Assembly: GCA_029856105.1 (NCBI GenBank) | Contig: JAHQWH010000047.1 | Coordinates: 1 to 45,876, forward strand | Source: Promethearchaeia archaeon | GTDB lineage: Archaea > Asgardarchaeota > Lokiarchaeia > Sigyniarchaeales > SOKP01 | Direction of reading: 5' to 3' | Length of the DNA stretch: 45,876 bases | Shown: positions 34,469 to 43,292 of the stretch, piece by piece | Layout: each line of letters opens with the position of its first letter | How positions within the stretch are numbered: the first letter of the stretch is position 1 | Made by a program: the position numbers and the translations under genes | The notes under the pieces: generated by a model | What the model saw: only the letters and a program-made list of their open reading frames with translations | What the model was told of the DNA's origin: nothing | Database searches by the model: none

Positions 34469-35830
34469 TTATAGTTTTTTATCAATCTCTTTAATTTTGT
34501 TTTTAGTTACCTTTAAATCATTCTCCAGTTGGCCAGCCCTTTTTTCGTAAGATTTCTTATCCATTTGTCCGTCTTTATATTTCTTTTCTACAAAATCAAG
34601 TAAGTTTCGAACCGAATTAAGTTTACTTTCTAGTCCCTTCTTTTCGGCTAATAAATCTTTCTTTTTAACTTTCTTTTTAGTCTGTGGTTTTGGAGAAGGC
34701 TTTAAATTATCGGAAATGTCGATACTTGGCAATCCAATAAAATATTCGTCCTCTTTTCCGTCTAAACTCTCAGGTCTTTTGGGAAGATCGGTTAGTGGTT
34801 CATTTGAGGCTATTAATTCGTCTAAACCATCACTTGTTGTTTTTTGAGAATAATTCTGTTGTTTATTAGGTGGGGGTCCATTCAATTCCGTAAGCGAAGT
34901 TTCCGAAGAAGCAACCGTTCTAATTAGTTTGTCGATTGTAGTCTTCATTGTATCAATTTGATTTTGAAAAATCTTTAGCAAATCGAATAATTCACTTTTA
35001 TTAGATATTTTCATAGAAAAATTGATATCTACATTTTTCCTTTCAGTTGTTGCAGAACTAATTGGTGACGATTGGTAATCCATTGTTTTTGTTGTAGAAG
35101 GTACCTCTTGAGGAGCAATCTCGGGGATAGCACCGCTCGAATGCAATTCCATTCTATAATCTGAAACTAACCATGAAAAAATATTAAACGCTAAATTTGG
35201 ATGCTCATCGTTACCGAAGCCCCCTCCAACTCTGTCTCTAAACAGTTCATAACTTCCTATAGCACAGACCCTTCCTTCATCGGGTTCAGCAACACAAATT
35301 AAGGGAGTAGAAAAAGGTTCTGATGTTTCATTTGAGGATACGATAGAAATCGAACTACCTACTAACGAAAGCGAACATCCAGATCTAAAGCACAATGAAC
35401 TAATACTATTTGTAATTGGATGTGGTGGAATAAAGGCCGTAACTATAGGCATATTTTCTAAGCCTAAATTATAAGTTTTATCTAGTACTTGGTCGTTTTC
35501 AAATGCTATTCCATACGTTTGGCTTAATTCGCTTAGGTTACTATTTCTTCCTCTATCGCCCCCTGCATGAGACAGCATCAATAACCCGCCCCCATCTTCT
35601 CTAACCCAACTGTTAATTTCAGTTATTTCCATCGAAGAGATTTTTGCAAAATCAGGGCAAACAAATACTAAAATATCAAACGATCTTAAAGAATTTCGGG
35701 TAATCGGTGCTTCTAAGAAATTATAACAAACGTAATCGTTAGCATTTAAGAAGTCTCGTAATTCCGTTAGATTCTCGTCTAACTTTCCCCGTGGTTTGTG
35801 GGCTGTATCAAACGCTATATTATACGGCAT
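34469..35830 (-). CDS. GIFT/IFT52-like domain protein with proline/serine linker and C-terminal coiled coil
   Basis: 453 residues. Residues 1-225 form an alpha/beta domain of the GATase-like/GIFT kind. FDTAHKPRGKLDENL leads to a disordered-looking Leu/Phe strand (FDILVFVCPDF), then INSWVREDGGGLLMLSHAGGD, LSQTYGIAFENDQVLD, and a closing ICVAEPDEGRVCAIGSYELF. The order resembles the N-terminal domain of eukaryotic IFT52 and related bacterial GldG-type proteins. A low-complexity linker (about 235-370) follows, then a charged helical pair at about 385-453. Eukaryotic IFT52 belongs to ciliary transport trains; any such role here would be speculation. Confidence 0.6.
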   Translation of the reverse strand: MPYNIAFDTAHKPRGKLDENLTELRDFLNANDYVCYNFLEAPITRNSLRSFDILVFVCPDFAKISSMEITEINSWVREDGGGLLMLSHAGGDRGRNSNLSELSQTYGIAFENDQVLDKTYNLGLENMPIVTAFIPPHPITNSISSLCFRSGCSLSLVGSSISIVSSNETSEPFSTPLICVAEPDEGRVCAIGSYELFRDRVGGGFGNDEHPNLAFNIFSWLVSDYRMELHSSGAIPEIAPQEVPSTTKTMDYQSSPISSATTERKNVDINFSMKISNKSELFDLLKIFQNQIDTMKTTIDKLIRTVASSETSLTELNGPPPNKQQNYSQKTTSDGLDELIASNEPLTDLPKRPESLDGKEDEYFIGLPSIDISDNLKPSPKPQTKKKVKKKDLLAEKKGLESKLNSVRNLLDFVEKKYKDGQMDKKSYEKRAGQLENDLKVTKNKIKEIDKKL

Positions 35831-35875
35831 GATAATTATTTTTTTTTGTCATTTAATAAAAAGAGTAATCTATTA

Positions 35876-36973
35876 TCAATAAATACTTTTGTCTCCTATA
35901 ATTAAATTATTTTTAGTAATGTTTTCTACTCTTACATTACTTCCTATGATTGAACCCTCAGTTATCACATTTTTTAAAGTTGCATTCTTTTCAATAACGC
36001 AATTTTCTATAATGCAATTTTGAATATTAGAATCGCAACCAATCGAAACATATGGTCCAACAACGGAATAAGAAATTTTGGTATTCTTCCCTATATACAC
36101 AGGACCTTTTATGAACGACCTTTCAGAAACGACATTTAGCTCTTGAAAATCTTCGATAGTGACCGATTTTTGTTTTAAAAGATACTTGTTACCATTCAAC
36201 ACTTCAGAAGGTCTTCCAAAATCCAATATTCCTTTTTTAAGCTTAACTGCTGCGATTTTTAATCCGCTATCGATTAAATCTTGTAAGCTTTCGGTTAAAT
36301 AAACCTCTTTAGATCCATCCACTCTTTTATCTAAATATGTTTTTAAATTATCAAAGAGAGCTTGAGTTGCAGAGTTAGAAAATGCGTATATACCAGCTAT
36401 AGCTAAATTGGATATAAATTCTTTTGGTTTCTCAACTAATTTTTGAATAAGTGAATTATCATCTATGACAACAACACCATAAGAGCTCGCATCTTCTTTT
36501 GGGACTTCCATTACTGTAATAATTCCATCTATGTCAGATTCGTAATATCGATACATTAAGTAAGAAAATTCGTCAATTGGAATCATGTCTGCTAAGAAGA
36601 TTAACGATCCTTCCCGTTTATCAGCTTCTTTACTTGTGTGTGTGTGTGTTTCAAACCTTGAATTAGCTAAATATACCGCTTCGCCCAATCCCCAGTAAAA
36701 TGGTATATCATCGTTGTATCCTCGTGGTATTTGCTCTATAAAAATTAACTTAAACTTATCGCCATACTTTTGTTTAACGAATTCTGTTATTTGTCTTCTC
36801 TTATATCCGACAATTAAAATTAATTCCGTTTTTGAACCAAATGTATCGCTAATTTTATTAAGGATGTGTTCCAACACCGTCTTTCCAGCAACATTTATGA
36901 ATGTTTTAGGTTTGCTTAAGGTAAATGGGCGTAATCTCGAACCAATACCTGCACATGGACCTATAATTTTCAT
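35876..36973 (-). CDS. Sugar nucleotidyltransferase with left-handed beta-helix domain
   Basis: 365 residues. The N-terminal Rossmann-like NTP-transferase domain begins IIGPCAGIGSRLRPFTLSKP with the Lys that contacts sugar phosphate; it has the catalytic Asp in FLADMIP. The C-terminal part (about 275-365) contains hexapeptide repeats (IKGPVYIGKNTKISYSVVG...) typical of a left-handed beta-helix. The family makes NDP-sugars from sugar-1-phosphate and NTP, as in RmlA/GlmU-like archaeal enzymes. The base and sugar used are not clear. A (TG)7 run lies in the coding sequence at 36635-36648 and encodes a THTHT stretch. Confidence 0.88.
   Translation of the reverse strand: MKIIGPCAGIGSRLRPFTLSKPKTFINVAGKTVLEHILNKISDTFGSKTELILIVGYKRRQITEFVKQKYGDKFKLIFIEQIPRGYNDDIPFYWGLGEAVYLANSRFETHTHTSKEADKREGSLIFLADMIPIDEFSYLMYRYYESDIDGIITVMEVPKEDASSYGVVVIDDNSLIQKLVEKPKEFISNLAIAGIYAFSNSATQALFDNLKTYLDKRVDGSKEVYLTESLQDLIDSGLKIAAVKLKKGILDFGRPSEVLNGNKYLLKQKSVTIEDFQELNVVSERSFIKGPVYIGKNTKISYSVVGPYVSIGCDSNIQNCIIENCVIEKNATLKNVITEGSIIGSNVRVENITKNNLIIGDKSIY
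36635..36649. repeat. (TG)n microsatellite inside the nucleotidyltransferase gene
   Basis: Seven TG units encode a His/Thr alternation near residues 110-115, in a surface-loop-like segment. Loss or gain of one unit would shift the frame. The run is unusual in this otherwise AT-rich, non-repetitive region. Confidence 0.6.
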
Positions 36974-37029
36974 ATTTTAATTTGAAATATTGTCTTTTTA
37001 CTTTATTTAGTGTTAATAATCATTTAATT

Positions 37030-37812
37030 TTAATAAAACTTTGACTCATCCGAATCGAAAATTCTTTGTAAATAGCCAAATAATAAATCAAGTCCATATT
37101 CTTCTTTATTTGAGCAGGGGATCAACTCTGAAGTGGAGCCTAATTGAACGAATACATCTGAGATTAACATAGATAACTCCCTTATTAAACCACTTTCTCT
37201 TTCATTAGTGGAATCCTCTAACGCTCGAAAGTCTTGACTCCAATTAACAATCATATCGATTTGATCTTCGCCTAATAGATCAGCTTTGGATAAAACATTA
37301 ATTTGGGAAATATTTCTAAACCTAAATTGTACTGAGGCTGCTAAAAGTAGTGTAGAGATGAATCCATTAGGTCTGAGGACTAAGTTTGAATCAAAAAGAA
37401 AAGAAACTGCCTTTTGAATTGATCCAAAACCTAATGAGCTTGCAATTAAAGGTCCCGTGTCCCTAAAAGCAAACAGTTCAAGCTGTCCAGCAGTATCTAC
37501 AAATACCCAATCTGCATTGTATTCGTCAATTTCGTACTTTAAATCGTCTAGAAAGTTAACCATTAAATCAGAAGCTAAGATCATGGCTCCATTTGGCCCC
37601 AATTCGTATTTATCCATTACTTCTTCAAGAACGATGAAGTCTCTTATATCTATATCGGGAGTATAAGGCATTCTATTAACTCCAGGGTCCAAGTTTAAAG
37701 TAATAGCCGAAATATCAGGATTTCTTTTAAGAACGTATTCTTTAAATAATCCTGTTAATGTGCTCTTACCGCTTCCAGCCGTTCCAATAAAATAATTTAA
37801 TAAAAAAATAAT
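37030..37812 (-). CDS. GPN-loop GTPase (Gpn/XAB1 family)
   Basis: The P-loop GTAGSGKST is encoded at residues 10-18 of a frame that opens after a stop at 37824 and has no ATG/GTG/TTG before the P-loop. A GAGGT site (37815-37819 on the minus strand) stands just before ATT ATT, so an ATT start at 37812 or 37809 is the simplest reading (260 residues). The first ATG (37692) would delete the P-loop. Other motifs: LDPG, the family-defining G-P-N at about 72-74 (LGPNGAM), the G3 VDTAGQLELF, and the G4-like LSKADLL. Eukaryotic members help assemble RNA polymerase II; archaeal ones form homodimers. Confidence 0.88.
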   Translation of the reverse strand: MIFLLNYFIGTAGSGKSTLTGLFKEYVLKRNPDISAITLNLDPGVNRMPYTPDIDIRDFIVLEEVMDKYELGPNGAMILASDLMVNFLDDLKYEIDEYNADWVFVDTAGQLELFAFRDTGPLIASSLGFGSIQKAVSFLFDSNLVLRPNGFISTLLLAASVQFRFRNISQINVLSKADLLGEDQIDMIVNWSQDFRALEDSTNERESGLIRELSMLISDVFVQLGSTSELIPCSNKEEYGLDLLFGYLQRIFDSDESKFY

Positions 37813-37954
37813 CGACCTCTGTTAAGTTTTCTTTCCTCATTAATATTTAAATAATCAAAGATAATTAAAGATTCATAATAAAACTAATAGTTAACACTAC
37901 GAATGAATATTAGGGATTGAGTTAAAAAAAGTGAGTTTAGTATTCATTAATAGC

Positions 37955-38953
37955 TTATTTTGGTTTATTTAATTTTTTCAATTTGACTTTTTTTTCTTTT
38001 TGTTCTTGTTGTTCTAGCTTTTTTTTGAATCTTTCAATTTGGTTGTTGATTGCGATTTCTTCCTTTTTCTTTAATTCCTCATCGCTCAATACGATAGCTT
38101 TAAGTTCATCTCCGCTCATTGGTTTTAAAATATCTGTAATACTAAAACCATTGTTTTTCTCTGTGATTTCTCTAAACTTTGTTTTCATTTCTTTCATCAC
38201 TAAAAGTTTAGCTGATGATCCTCGGCTTTGCATCAATGACGGTAATTCGGATCTTTTAATTCTTTCGATGCCCGGTCCCGAAACTCTTTGGGAGGTGCGT
38301 ATTGGAGGCCCATAAGATATAGGGTTAGCCGGCATATTTTGCATGGTTAAGGAGAGATTTTTTAAATGTAGCTCTATGTTCTTTAAAGTCTCGTTGCTCT
38401 CTTTCATCATTGAAATTACTGATTGATCGGCAGAAACACTCTCAATACTATTTTTTTCGTAAATTATTGTTCTTTCTTCTTTATTTTGGTTGTAATCCGT
38501 CTTAATCGATTGTACTACTCTTTCTTGAGTGACTTTTCTTTTTTGACCTTTGCCTAAACTTAAATCTATAAATTGAAAACCATCGTAGCACTCATCGTTA
38601 ATTCCAATGTCTAATATGTTAAATTTCTCTGAAAATATGTACTCGATTCGGTGCCCAGAATTTAGATATATCGTTAGTTTTAAAACCTTAATCTGGATAT
38701 CTGTATAACCTTGAATTTCATCTAATTCAATTGTAAAACATAGAAGCTCGTTTGAGTGATAAAACTTTTTTATTGAAACCAGCGATGGAGATTGCTTGTA
38801 ATATATCTCTTGTCTAACAACCTTAGATATTTCAAACTGGAAATTCAACCTTTTAATCTTATCTGGAAGAAATTGAACTTGCTCTTCATCGTTTTTTTTA
38901 AATTCTAAAAACAATTTCCTTTGATCGTCCCAAAAAACTTGGAACAATTCCAT
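37955..38953 (-). CDS. Unknown protein with beta N-terminal domain and charged helical C-terminus
   Basis: 332 residues. The first ~130 residues look like a beta-sandwich (VFWDDQRKLFLEF, LLCFTIELDEIQGYTDIQI). The middle has a helical stretch (about 180-205) and a Pro/Ser/Gly-rich part. The end is Lys/Glu-rich coiled coil (EELKKKEEIAINNQIERFKK and a basic tail). No membrane segment. I do not recognise it. It is on the same strand as the GPN GTPase, with 142 bp between them, so cotranscription is possible but unproven. Confidence 0.7.
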   Translation of the reverse strand: MELFQVFWDDQRKLFLEFKKNDEEQVQFLPDKIKRLNFQFEISKVVRQEIYYKQSPSLVSIKKFYHSNELLCFTIELDEIQGYTDIQIKVLKLTIYLNSGHRIEYIFSEKFNILDIGINDECYDGFQFIDLSLGKGQKRKVTQERVVQSIKTDYNQNKEERTIIYEKNSIESVSADQSVISMMKESNETLKNIELHLKNLSLTMQNMPANPISYGPPIRTSQRVSGPGIERIKRSELPSLMQSRGSSAKLLVMKEMKTKFREITEKNNGFSITDILKPMSGDELKAIVLSDEELKKKEEIAINNQIERFKKKLEQQEQKEKKVKLKKLNKPK

Positions 38954-39119
38954 TTTTGCTTATAACCCTTAGTTTTTATCGTTTATTTTTTCAATCGATC
39001 TACTTATGTCTAAAATTTAATCTATCCTTTAAAATATCGCGACTTCACCAAATTATTGATTTTTAAGGGACTTAATTATCGAATAGACGGAGATTCTTTG
39101 ATGAGAAGAAAATTAAAAA

Positions 39120-39524
39120 TTAATTTAATTTAAGTTTGGAAAAATAATATACTGGCTTTTTTAGTTTGACTTGAAAATATTCAATTTCTTCTTTTGATTG
39201 ATCCCCAATATATTTATTGACATCAAGTACTAAAATTGCATCTTGATGGTGTAGTTTTCTTAGGGCAACTTCTTGGAGATTATCCCACTCTTCCACCGAG
39301 AATCTTTCTTTATTTAATAATCCGTCAACCGAACAGATTTCGACAAGTTTTTTATAATTAATTTGTAAAATTGACTCGATCTTAATAAAATAATCCTTAA
39401 ATCGCATGGAACCTACTAAAAAGATTTTATTTTCTTTTATTTTTGAAAAATCGTAATCTTGGAACTCATCCAAGAAATTCTTATTTAACCGTTCTTTTTT
39501 TATCATAATTGTATTAATGTTCAT
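39120..39524 (-). CDS. Nucleoside 2-deoxyribosyltransferase-like fold protein
   Basis: 134 residues. After a short basic N-terminus it has KIFLVGSMRFKDYFIKIESI, then LHHQDAILVLDVNKYIGDQS followed by KEEIEYFQVKLKKPVYYF. This GSMRF, VLDVNxYIGxxSxxEIEY, KPVYYF order is that of the NDT-like/DUF4406 group, whose members hydrolyse or exchange nucleobases. The Glu in the EIEY helix is the probable catalytic residue. It starts 17 bp from the divergent DNA methyltransferase, so the two share a promoter region. Confidence 0.6.
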   Translation of the reverse strand: MNINTIMIKKERLNKNFLDEFQDYDFSKIKENKIFLVGSMRFKDYFIKIESILQINYKKLVEICSVDGLLNKERFSVEEWDNLQEVALRKLHHQDAILVLDVNKYIGDQSKEEIEYFQVKLKKPVYYFSKLKLN

Positions 39525-39541
39525 TCCTATTTAATCCTCAC

Positions 39542-40345
39542 ATGAAATTAAATATTGTCTATCTCGCAGAAAACTTAGAATTTATGAGAAAACTGGATTC
39601 AGAAGTAATCGATCTTATCTATATTGATCCTCCTTTTTACAGTGGCGTCGATTACAAGGAATTTTCTGATTTATGGAAATCGCTAGATGATTATTTAGAT
39701 TTTATGAAATTAAGAATTAAAGAAATGCATCGTATCCTTAAAGAAACGGGTAGTTTTTACCTACATTGCGATACAAATGCAAAATTTGACTTGAAACCTA
39801 TTTGTGATGAAATTTTTGGGCGAAAAAGTTTTCGAAGAGAAATCATTTGGAATGTGGGAAGCGTTTCGGGATTTAAAAGCCAAGTAAATGGTTGGGTACG
39901 CCAGCACGATACAATAATTTATTACACGAAATCATCAGTTTTCACTTTTTATAAACAATATTTACCATATCGAGAAGATTATATTAAAAAAATGTTTAGA
40001 TATAAAGACAAAGAAGGACGATTGTATCGAAAACGCCGAGGAGGTAGACAATACTTAGACGAACGTCCCGGATCATTAGTAGGTGACGTATGGAATGATA
40101 TTTATTCTTTTCAAACGACTACGAGATCGAAGGAATATTTAGGTTATCCCACTCAAAAACCTGAAAAATTACTCGAACGAATAATTTTAGCATCTTCAAA
40201 TGAAGGAGATATCGTTGCTGATTTTTTCTGTGGTTCTGGAACAACAATAGCTATAGCTAAAAAGTTAAATAGAAAATGGATTGGTGTTGATAACAATCAG
40301 AATGCCATCGAATTGTGTAAAGAAAGGCTAAATTTAAACTTATAA
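39542..40345 (+). CDS. Site-specific DNA methyltransferase (N4-cytosine/N6-adenine, beta class)
   Basis: 267 residues. The catalytic motif IV is YIDPPFYSG (D29-P-P-F) near the N-terminus. The AdoMet motif I is ADFFCGSGTT near residue 225, followed by KKLNRKWIGVD. Motif IV before motif I defines the beta class. The central region contains RREIIWNVGSVSGFK and a segment around YPTQKPEKLLERII, typical of the group. No restriction endonuclease lies next to it, so it may be a solitary methylase. The target sequence is unknown. The 17-bp gap to the divergent NDT-like gene is very short for two promoters. Confidence 0.93.
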   Translation: MKLNIVYLAENLEFMRKLDSEVIDLIYIDPPFYSGVDYKEFSDLWKSLDDYLDFMKLRIKEMHRILKETGSFYLHCDTNAKFDLKPICDEIFGRKSFRREIIWNVGSVSGFKSQVNGWVRQHDTIIYYTKSSVFTFYKQYLPYREDYIKKMFRYKDKEGRLYRKRRGGRQYLDERPGSLVGDVWNDIYSFQTTTRSKEYLGYPTQKPEKLLERIILASSNEGDIVADFFCGSGTTIAIAKKLNRKWIGVDNNQNAIELCKERLNLNL

Positions 40346-40423
40346 ACCTAAATACAAATATTTTTATTCAATTTTATTCACTTTAACATAAAATTAAACA
40401 ATAATTGAAAAAAAGTGGCAAAA

Positions 40424-40774
40424 ATGGGAGAAAAATTCGCGTTATTTGCGTTTAATGGAGATCCTATGTGTTTTATTCACGTAGTATTAAACGCGTTAGA
40501 TCTTGACAAAAAGGGATATGAAGTGAAAGTAATCGTCGAAGGTTCAGCTACGAAATTAGCGGAGCAATTCGAAAACAAGAAGAATCCTTTCTTTAAGCTT
40601 TATCAAGAATTAAAAGATTCAGGATTAATCGATTGTTTCTGCAAAGCGTGTTGTAATAAAATGGGATCTTTAGGTGAAGTGGAGAAACTAGGGTTTCCCC
40701 TCTGCGACGAACTAATGGGGCATCCTAGTATGGCTAGCTATATTAAAAAAGGATTTACAATAATTACATTTTGA
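40424..40774 (+). CDS. DsrE-like family protein
   Basis: 116 residues from the ATG at 40424; a GTG at 40415 is the alternative. The small alpha/beta fold is suggested by FALFAFNGDPMCFIHVVLNA, GYEVKVIVEGSAT, and IDCFCKACCNKMG near residue 75-90. The CxxCC set resembles the sulfur-handling Cys of DsrE-fold proteins, although no partner subunits are nearby. It could transfer persulfide or simply be a cytoplasmic protein of unknown role. Its end lies 4 bp from the stop of the convergent membrane beta-propeller gene. Confidence 0.65.
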   Translation: MGEKFALFAFNGDPMCFIHVVLNALDLDKKGYEVKVIVEGSATKLAEQFENKKNPFFKLYQELKDSGLIDCFCKACCNKMGSLGEVEKLGFPLCDELMGHPSMASYIKKGFTIITF

Positions 40775-40778
40775 TAAT

Positions 40779-42068
40779 TCAAAAAGATTCTGCTCCTAAC
40801 GATAAATAGGCAAACCTAGCAACTGCAGCTAAAATTTGGCTATAGAAGATTAACATCAAAATCCCTATTAATAGGAAAGAAAAAAAAGTTATAAGAACAA
40901 AATAATCTAATTTTTTAATTTTTTTAGAAGCTCTCTTATAATGTTTAATTTTTTCGTACCTATAAAAAAGAACAATTGAAGAAATTGCTATTAAAATGAT
41001 TAAATTAAGGTAAATTAGGGATTTTACTATAGAAAAACCGTACTTCCATACAATAATTCCATTTCTATTTACCTCTAAAATTATTCCGTTATAAGCACTA
41101 CTAATTAGGATATTTCCATTATCTAATAAATCTGCTTCGTAAGGAATAATTAAATCTTGAGCAAAACTCCACACAATTTGTTTACTGTCTTTGTTAACCT
41201 CTATAATTCTACTATTACTACTATCTGTAATCAATATATTTCCATTATCCAGCTCGTCAGCGTCTCTCGGCCAATTTAATCCTTGGTCTAACTTCCACTC
41301 TACTTCTTTTGTTGTATAATTAATTTCGATAATTCGATCGTTTCCAGAATCAGAGATAATTACATTTCCACTATCTAAATAATCGGGGTTATGTTGTCTA
41401 AATAAGAGAGTGTGGTTTTCGTAATCACCATACCACCAATTTATATTATCTGAATTGTTTGGGTCGTTAAAATCTGCGGTGTAATTAACCTCTACTATCA
41501 AATCAAAATTTCTTATAGAAATTAAACATGCATTCCAAGTACTATATTGTTTAAAATCCACATCGTTAAGATGGGACCAATCATAAGTTGAAGGATTATT
41601 ATAATAATGATCAGAATCCCATTTGGGATTAACTTTAGTCCAATTTATTTGTGCGGGCTCCCAACTCCAAATTATACTCTTATTAGGATAATCCACTTCT
41701 ATTACTCTATTATAACCCGTGTCGGCAATTAATAAATGCCCATTAGGTAATTCTAAAACCTCGTGAGGATACGCCAAGCCCCTTAATTCCCAGATTACAT
41801 TTCCCGCGGGATCAACTTCGTATACTTTATGCGCGGGGTTATTCGGTTCTACTGGTTTTTGATCATCGATTCTATTTAAGTGATTTAACATTTCAGAAAA
41901 TGAAGCAGACACTATTAATGTGTTTCCATTAGACTTACGGTCAGCATCGTGAGGGACATCAATCAATTCAAGGTTATTAAATACAAAAAACATTATAATA
42001 TTTGAAGATAACAATAAGATTGCAAAAAATAGAAGAACTCTGTACCTTAATCTTATTCTTCTTAACAT
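40779..42068 (-). CDS. Membrane-anchored beta-propeller protein (arylsulfotransferase/NHL-like)
   Basis: 429 residues. A basic N-terminus (LRRIRLRYR) and a membrane helix (about 10-32) are followed by an extracellular propeller. Repeated blades share the pattern NGNxLIxDxxxxRIIEVN: for example ELPNGHLLIADTGYNRVIEV, NGNILITDSSNSRIIEVN and NGNILISSAYNGIILEVN. Two or three membrane helices lie at the C-terminus (about 335-360 and 385-425). The blade pattern is common to NHL, PQQ and ASST-type propellers. No catalytic His/Arg set for sulfotransfer is clear, so ligand binding or surface sensing is more likely. Function unknown. Confidence 0.75.
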   Translation of the reverse strand: MLRRIRLRYRVLLFFAILLLSSNIIMFFVFNNLELIDVPHDADRKSNGNTLIVSASFSEMLNHLNRIDDQKPVEPNNPAHKVYEVDPAGNVIWELRGLAYPHEVLELPNGHLLIADTGYNRVIEVDYPNKSIIWSWEPAQINWTKVNPKWDSDHYYNNPSTYDWSHLNDVDFKQYSTWNACLISIRNFDLIVEVNYTADFNDPNNSDNINWWYGDYENHTLLFRQHNPDYLDSGNVIISDSGNDRIIEINYTTKEVEWKLDQGLNWPRDADELDNGNILITDSSNSRIIEVNKDSKQIVWSFAQDLIIPYEADLLDNGNILISSAYNGIILEVNRNGIIVWKYGFSIVKSLIYLNLIILIAISSIVLFYRYEKIKHYKRASKKIKKLDYFVLITFFSFLLIGILMLIFYSQILAAVARFAYLSLGAESF

Positions 42069-42174
42069 AAATCAGATTTTGCTTTTATTATTTAAATAAG
42101 TTTCGCGTAGTTTTAAAAATGAATGAAGAATTATAGAAAATATTTGAGAAAGCAAAAAAATAGAGAATTTTAAA

Positions 42175-43260
42175 ATGCCTGAAACAAACATATATTTCGA
42201 AAATAATGCCAATCTAGAAAAATTAAAAGATAAAAAAATTGTAATAATAGGGTATGGAAATCAAGGAAGGGCTCAAGCACTTAACTTAAGAGATAGTGGT
42301 CTAGATGTAATAATTGGTAATAAAGAAGACTCCTACAAAGAAAAGGCCATGAAGGATGGTTTTGAGACATTCAACATCTCTGAGGCTGTAAAGCGTGCAG
42401 ATATTGTCTTTCTATTAACTCCAGACGAGACTATGCCCGATATGTTTGAAAAAGAAATTGAGCCAAATCTTAAGGATGGAGCTTGTATAAATTTTGCAAG
42501 CGGATATAACATTGCTTTCAATCTCATAAATCCTCCAGATAACATTGATGTAATAATGATCGCTCCGCGCATGATAGGTGTTGGTGTCAGAGAAAATTAC
42601 CTTAATGGAGAGGGATTTTACAGTTTTATTGGAGTACATCAAGAGGTAACCGGAAATGCTAAAGAAATTCTATTAGCACTTGCAAAAGCACTAGGAACTC
42701 TAAAAAAAGGAGGCGTTGAAATATCAATGAAACAAGAAGCTATATTAGATTTGTTCAATGAACAGGCGTTTGGTCCTGCATTTGGAAGAGTTCTTTTAAC
42801 ATGCATTAAAGTCTTAATTAATAATGGTCTTCCTCCTGAGGCAGTTCTTATTGAAATGTATATGAGTAATGAGATGTCATATACTTATCAAAAAATGGCT
42901 CAAATAGGTCTCGTGAAGCAAACTAATTTCCATTCTCATACTTCTCAATATGGAGCAATGTCAAGAGGAGTTAGATATAGAAAACTGCCTTTGGAAGAGA
43001 AAATGCAAAAGTCTTTTGATGAGATTGCATCTGGAAAATTTGCAAAAGAATGGTCTGGAAAAGTGTCAAAACTTAAATTCAAAATTATAAAATACTTTGC
43101 CATGAAACAAGAAATAAACAAGATTGAACAAGAAGTCCGCAAAAATTTAAAATTGAAAGATTTTGATGTATACTCCGCCCCTGAAAACATTGAAGAACTT
43201 TTGAAAAAACCTGATGTCAAAAACGAGTTAAAAAGCATCATGGATTCTTTTGAATTTTAG
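42175..43260 (+). CDS. Ketol-acid reductoisomerase-like protein with altered active site
   Basis: 361 residues. The N-terminal Rossmann domain is clearly IlvC-like: KIVIIGYGNQGRAQALNLRD, ADIVFLLTPDETMPDMFE, VIMIAPR, then GVHQEVTGNAKEILLALAKA. The C-terminal domain keeps LDLFNEQAF (metal ligands D192 and E196). The usual catalytic His of the HGFNI motif is Ser here (ASGYNI, S109), the APKGPG loop is APRMIG, and the E-x3-E metal pair of the last domain is not preserved. It is therefore probably not a standard acetohydroxyacid isomeroreductase but a dehydrogenase-like relative. The following transporter gene starts 32 bp later. Confidence 0.8.
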   Translation: MPETNIYFENNANLEKLKDKKIVIIGYGNQGRAQALNLRDSGLDVIIGNKEDSYKEKAMKDGFETFNISEAVKRADIVFLLTPDETMPDMFEKEIEPNLKDGACINFASGYNIAFNLINPPDNIDVIMIAPRMIGVGVRENYLNGEGFYSFIGVHQEVTGNAKEILLALAKALGTLKKGGVEISMKQEAILDLFNEQAFGPAFGRVLLTCIKVLINNGLPPEAVLIEMYMSNEMSYTYQKMAQIGLVKQTNFHSHTSQYGAMSRGVRYRKLPLEEKMQKSFDEIASGKFAKEWSGKVSKLKFKIIKYFAMKQEINKIEQEVRKNLKLKDFDVYSAPENIEELLKKPDVKNELKSIMDSFEF

Positions 43261-43292
43261 CATATATTGCCTTTGAAAGAGATGTGTTTAAA

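Noticed and set aside
34469..34680. ESCRT-I steadiness-box-like end of the GIFT protein
   Set aside because: The C-terminal helices are generic Lys/Glu coiled coil; nothing specific to Vps23/Vps28 was seen.
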